5,439 nucleotides of DNA from positions 1 to 5,439 of the forward strand of contig JAAEPW010001198.1 of the NCBI GenBank assembly GCA_024232355.1, read 5' to 3'. Positions 3,283-5,439 of the stretch are shown piece by piece; position 1 is the stretch's first letter; each line of letters starts with the position of its first letter. This DNA is from Chloroflexota bacterium. Its GTDB lineage: Bacteria > Chloroflexota > Anaerolineae > B4-G1. A program made the translations under genes and the position numbers. Below the pieces are notes generated by a model. The model made no database searches and had not been told where the DNA came from. It was given only the letters and a program-made list of their open reading frames with translations.

Positions 3283-5439
3283 CTAATTAATAGTAGTTGA
3301 TTTATCTAGTACTGACATCAAATTTCTGAAATGCACTCCGCCATTGAAAAATACCACTTGTGATACTCCAACCTCTGGCGAATAAGCCAGAAACGCGTAT
3401 GATGCATGATTGAATGGAAAGTTACTCTGATTATCGGCTTCAAATGGGCCTATAACAGCGATGCCCATAGGTGAAACAATTCCGTACTCTCCCTTTTCCT
3501 CCAATTGAAGTCTGACGATATCCCACATTACTTCCGACATATCTGCTTGTGTTCGTTGCGCAGCGAAATTGTATGTATCAATGATAGGGGAAACGGGCAA
3601 TATTACATCCCCGACCTCCTTTAAAGTATGCTTGACAACGAGTTCGGTAACAGTATCAGCAAACTCACCGCCTACAGTTCCGATCAGAGCATCAGTGCCT
3701 GAACCTGGCATTGCGTTAACCGCCAAACTGTGGTAAAGAACGAGCGCCTCAGCACCACTAAACCAATATAAATCTACCTGTGTATGATTGACTATCTCGC
3801 GAGAGGCAGTACCCAGGAAAACAGCAACTTTATCCGCATCCAAATCAGGGGGAAGAGTTTGTTGGGTGTCCCCAGAAAGAGTAGATACCACCACAGTCGA
3901 TCCAAGTCGAGTTACTTGTGCAAAAGGATAACTACCATGAATCTCGAAATGTTGGTGCTTGGGCGGCAACCAGGGTACGCATTCGGCTCCTCCCAAATCT
4001 TCCGCATGCCCGCTGGGATCAATGTAGAGAATCGGATTTCCCAAGACATACATATATCGGTTGAAACTTAGCGGATTCTCCGGATCAGGCACAATCGTAT
4101 CCGCACTGATAAAGCGGTTAAGATAAGGATCATAGAACCGGGCGTGCATGAACACCAAGCCCGTGCCCTTCACACTCCGCTGCCCCGTGAACCCAAAGTC
4201 GGTCGCCAACGTCCCCTCGTCCCAGCGCACCTCCCCATACGGATAATACAACTGCCGCGCCGTCACCCCACCGTTCTCGTCCGTGGTCAGGCTGGTCGAG
4301 CCGAGATGATCACCGTGCAGATAGTATAGCACATCTCCTGCCCGCATTGCAACCCGCTGACCACCGGCGTAATAATACTTGGTCACCCGCGACACCCCTG
4401 TCGTTTCCTCGGCGCTGGCCTGGTTGCCGGTGTGATCGCTGGCGTCGAGGCGGAAGGTACACGTCTCGCCAGGGGACGGACTGTACGTGTCCGTCCCCGC
4501 GCAGTCCGTCGAGAACGTCTGCCACTCGCCATCGCCCTCTCGCACCTCCAGCGTGCAGGTGTTCAGACCGGAGCCACCGTCGGAGGCATCCCAGGAGACA
4601 GTGACGATGTCGTCCTGCACCGTCGCGTCCACACTCACCTGCGGCGGCGTCACGTCACGCGCCACTGTGAAACTCGCCTGCGCCTCACGGCCTACCTGGT
4701 CGCTCACCACCACCTGATAGTCGCCCTCCTCCGTCGAAGCAGCCGTAAAGTCATAGGTGTGCGCGTACTGGTAATCGCCCGCCAACGCTGTGCCATAGAC
4801 CCCGCCCGCGCTGGTCGCCGCCGGGAACTCGGCCTGCGCCAGGCCGCTGCCGCTGTCCTGCGCCGCCACCCGCACCTCAAAGCCGCCCGCCTGCGCGCCA
4901 AAGTAGACGATGCCGCCGTCCACGTGGGCGTATGGGCTGTCCTCGACGATGGCATAGATGGACGCCACCGGGGGCAGCGTGTCCACCGTGATCGTGTCCG
5001 AGTACCACGCCGATTCGTTCCCCGCTGCGTCCCGGTAACGCGCCCACACCTGCCGCGCGCCGTCGCCACCGGCCAGCGTCCAGGCCACGTCGCCCGGCGC
5101 GTAGGGCTGCCAGCCCTGCGATGGGCAACAATCATTGCTCAACAGCACGTCGCTCACTATGTAGGCGTCCGTCGCATCCAAGGTCAGCGTCACGTCGTAC
5201 TGGTCGGCGAACTCGTCGCCGCCGTTGATCTGCACCGATCCCACGGGCGCGGTGTTGTCCCGCGTCACTATCACCGAGACCGATGATGCTGAAACGTTGC
5301 CAAAGAGATCGGTGCTCGTAGCCCACAGCACATTGTTGCCCTCGCCCAGCGTGACAGCCGGGATATTCCAGGCCGTCGAGCCTCGCGTCTCGACCAGGTA
5401 CGTCGTTTCCGTCCCGTCGTGAAGCGCGTGCAGCGTCAC
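3283..5439 (-). CDS. RHS-family secreted protein with Ig-like domains and polymorphic tip A (5' end outside window)
   Basis: The last 718 residues are present. The frame is open at the window edge, so the GTG at 5439 is not taken as the start. Residues 1-60 are the end of one Ig-like domain (DLFGNVSASSVSVIV). Further Ig/FN3-like domains begin at DNTAP (61), DTLPP (153) and DVTPP (262), with DxAGNxS-type turns. Residues 353-478 are the RHS-associated core (KYYYAGGQRVAMR, HGDHLGSTSLTT, YYPYGEVRW, DFGFTGQRS, MHARFYDP, FISADTIVPDP) ending NPILYIDPSGH at 470-478. In classical Rhs proteins this position is PxxxxDPxGL/W, the autoproteolysis site; here His replaces the hydrophobic residue. Residues 479-718 are tip A: a linker, then a mixed domain with hydrophobic helices (GAEALVLYHSLAVNA, TDALIGTVGGEFADTVTELV) and MGIAVIGPFEADN near the end. 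No nuclease, protease or deaminase motif is recognised. No YD repeats lie between the last Ig-like domain and the core. Tip and Ig parts differ clearly in base composition (26 of 60 G+C at 3601-3660, 44 of 60 at 4861-4920). Confidence 0.9.
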   Translation of the reverse strand: MTLHALHDGTETTYLVETRGSTAWNIPAVTLGEGNNVLWATSTDLFGNVSASSVSVIVTRDNTAPVGSVQINGGDEFADQYDVTLTLDATDAYIVSDVLLSNDCCPSQGWQPYAPGDVAWTLAGGDGARQVWARYRDAAGNESAWYSDTITVDTLPPVASIYAIVEDSPYAHVDGGIVYFGAQAGGFEVRVAAQDSGSGLAQAEFPAATSAGGVYGTALAGDYQYAHTYDFTAASTEEGDYQVVVSDQVGREAQASFTVARDVTPPQVSVDATVQDDIVTVSWDASDGGSGLNTCTLEVREGDGEWQTFSTDCAGTDTYSPSPGETCTFRLDASDHTGNQASAEETTGVSRVTKYYYAGGQRVAMRAGDVLYYLHGDHLGSTSLTTDENGGVTARQLYYPYGEVRWDEGTLATDFGFTGQRSVKGTGLVFMHARFYDPYLNRFISADTIVPDPENPLSFNRYMYVLGNPILYIDPSGHAEDLGGAECVPWLPPKHQHFEIHGSYPFAQVTRLGSTVVVSTLSGDTQQTLPPDLDADKVAVFLGTASREIVNHTQVDLYWFSGAEALVLYHSLAVNAMPGSGTDALIGTVGGEFADTVTELVVKHTLKEVGDVILPVSPIIDTYNFAAQRTQADMSEVMWDIVRLQLEEKGEYGIVSPMGIAVIGPFEADNQSNFPFNHASYAFLAYSPEVGVSQVVFFNGGVHFRNLMSVLDKSTTIN
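4006..4477 (-). repeat. RHS core direct repeat, copy 1 (in the full-length gene)
   Basis: This is the expressed copy of the core, collinear with 1718-2189 without gaps. It shares the 21-base block 4199-4219 exactly with copy 3 (301-321), where copy 2 differs. Homology to copy 2 fades at about 4477-4493, inside the last Ig-like domain. Confidence 0.85.

Noticed and set aside
4432..5286. Long plus-strand frame of 284 codons opposite the Ig-like region
   Set aside because: It is antisense to a GC-rich coding frame, is extremely Arg/His/Val-rich with no domain, and has no ribosome site. It is a shadow of the RHS gene.

Overview
The window reads as an accessory, polymorphic-toxin-like region of an uncultured Chloroflexota-type bacterium (Anaerolineae/Caldilineae-like). 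The taxonomic guess rests on the style of the RHS core (HGDHLGSTSLTT, LYYPYGEVRW, DFGFTGQR, FSADTIVPDP-like strings), on the Ig-like repeats in front of it, and on an in-frame copy of a short repeat (TGAGCTTGTCGAAGG) that I remember as common in such genomes. It is recalled from memory and was not searched. Except for a transposase end at the left edge, every gene runs on the minus strand, so the biological reading order is right to left.

Layout in transcription order. (1) 5439-3283: the C-terminal 718 residues of a large secreted RHS protein, open at the window edge. It has about four Ig-like domains, then the last ~125 residues of an RHS-associated core ending in DPSGH, then a unique 240-residue tip (tip A). 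(2) 3282-2972: a 311-base gap with an imperfect 130-base inverted repeat. (3) 2971-2372: a predicted exported or lipoprotein-like protein, the candidate partner of tip A. (4) 2356-2239: two hairpin-forming elements. (5) 2233-1019: a displaced second RHS core, with no N-terminal part and no credible start site, running in frame into an unrelated 232-residue β-rich tip (tip B). (6) 993-595: a small lipoprotein gene 25 bases downstream, the candidate partner of tip B. (7) 540-498: another copy of the hairpin repeat. (8) about 493-102: a third RHS core that breaks off at the core/tip junction. (9) 107-1, plus strand: the 3' end of an IS630-like transposase, whose element evidently replaced or displaced the third tip.

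The arrangement matches the known pattern of one full-length RHS effector followed by orphan core-tip/partner modules. The core is close to identical in all three copies, so it can serve as homologous DNA for swapping tips. Each intact tip is followed by a different, AT-richer gene with an N-terminal export signal. The tips and the two partner proteins are not families I recognise. The toxin/immunity reading is inferred from position, not from catalytic motifs.
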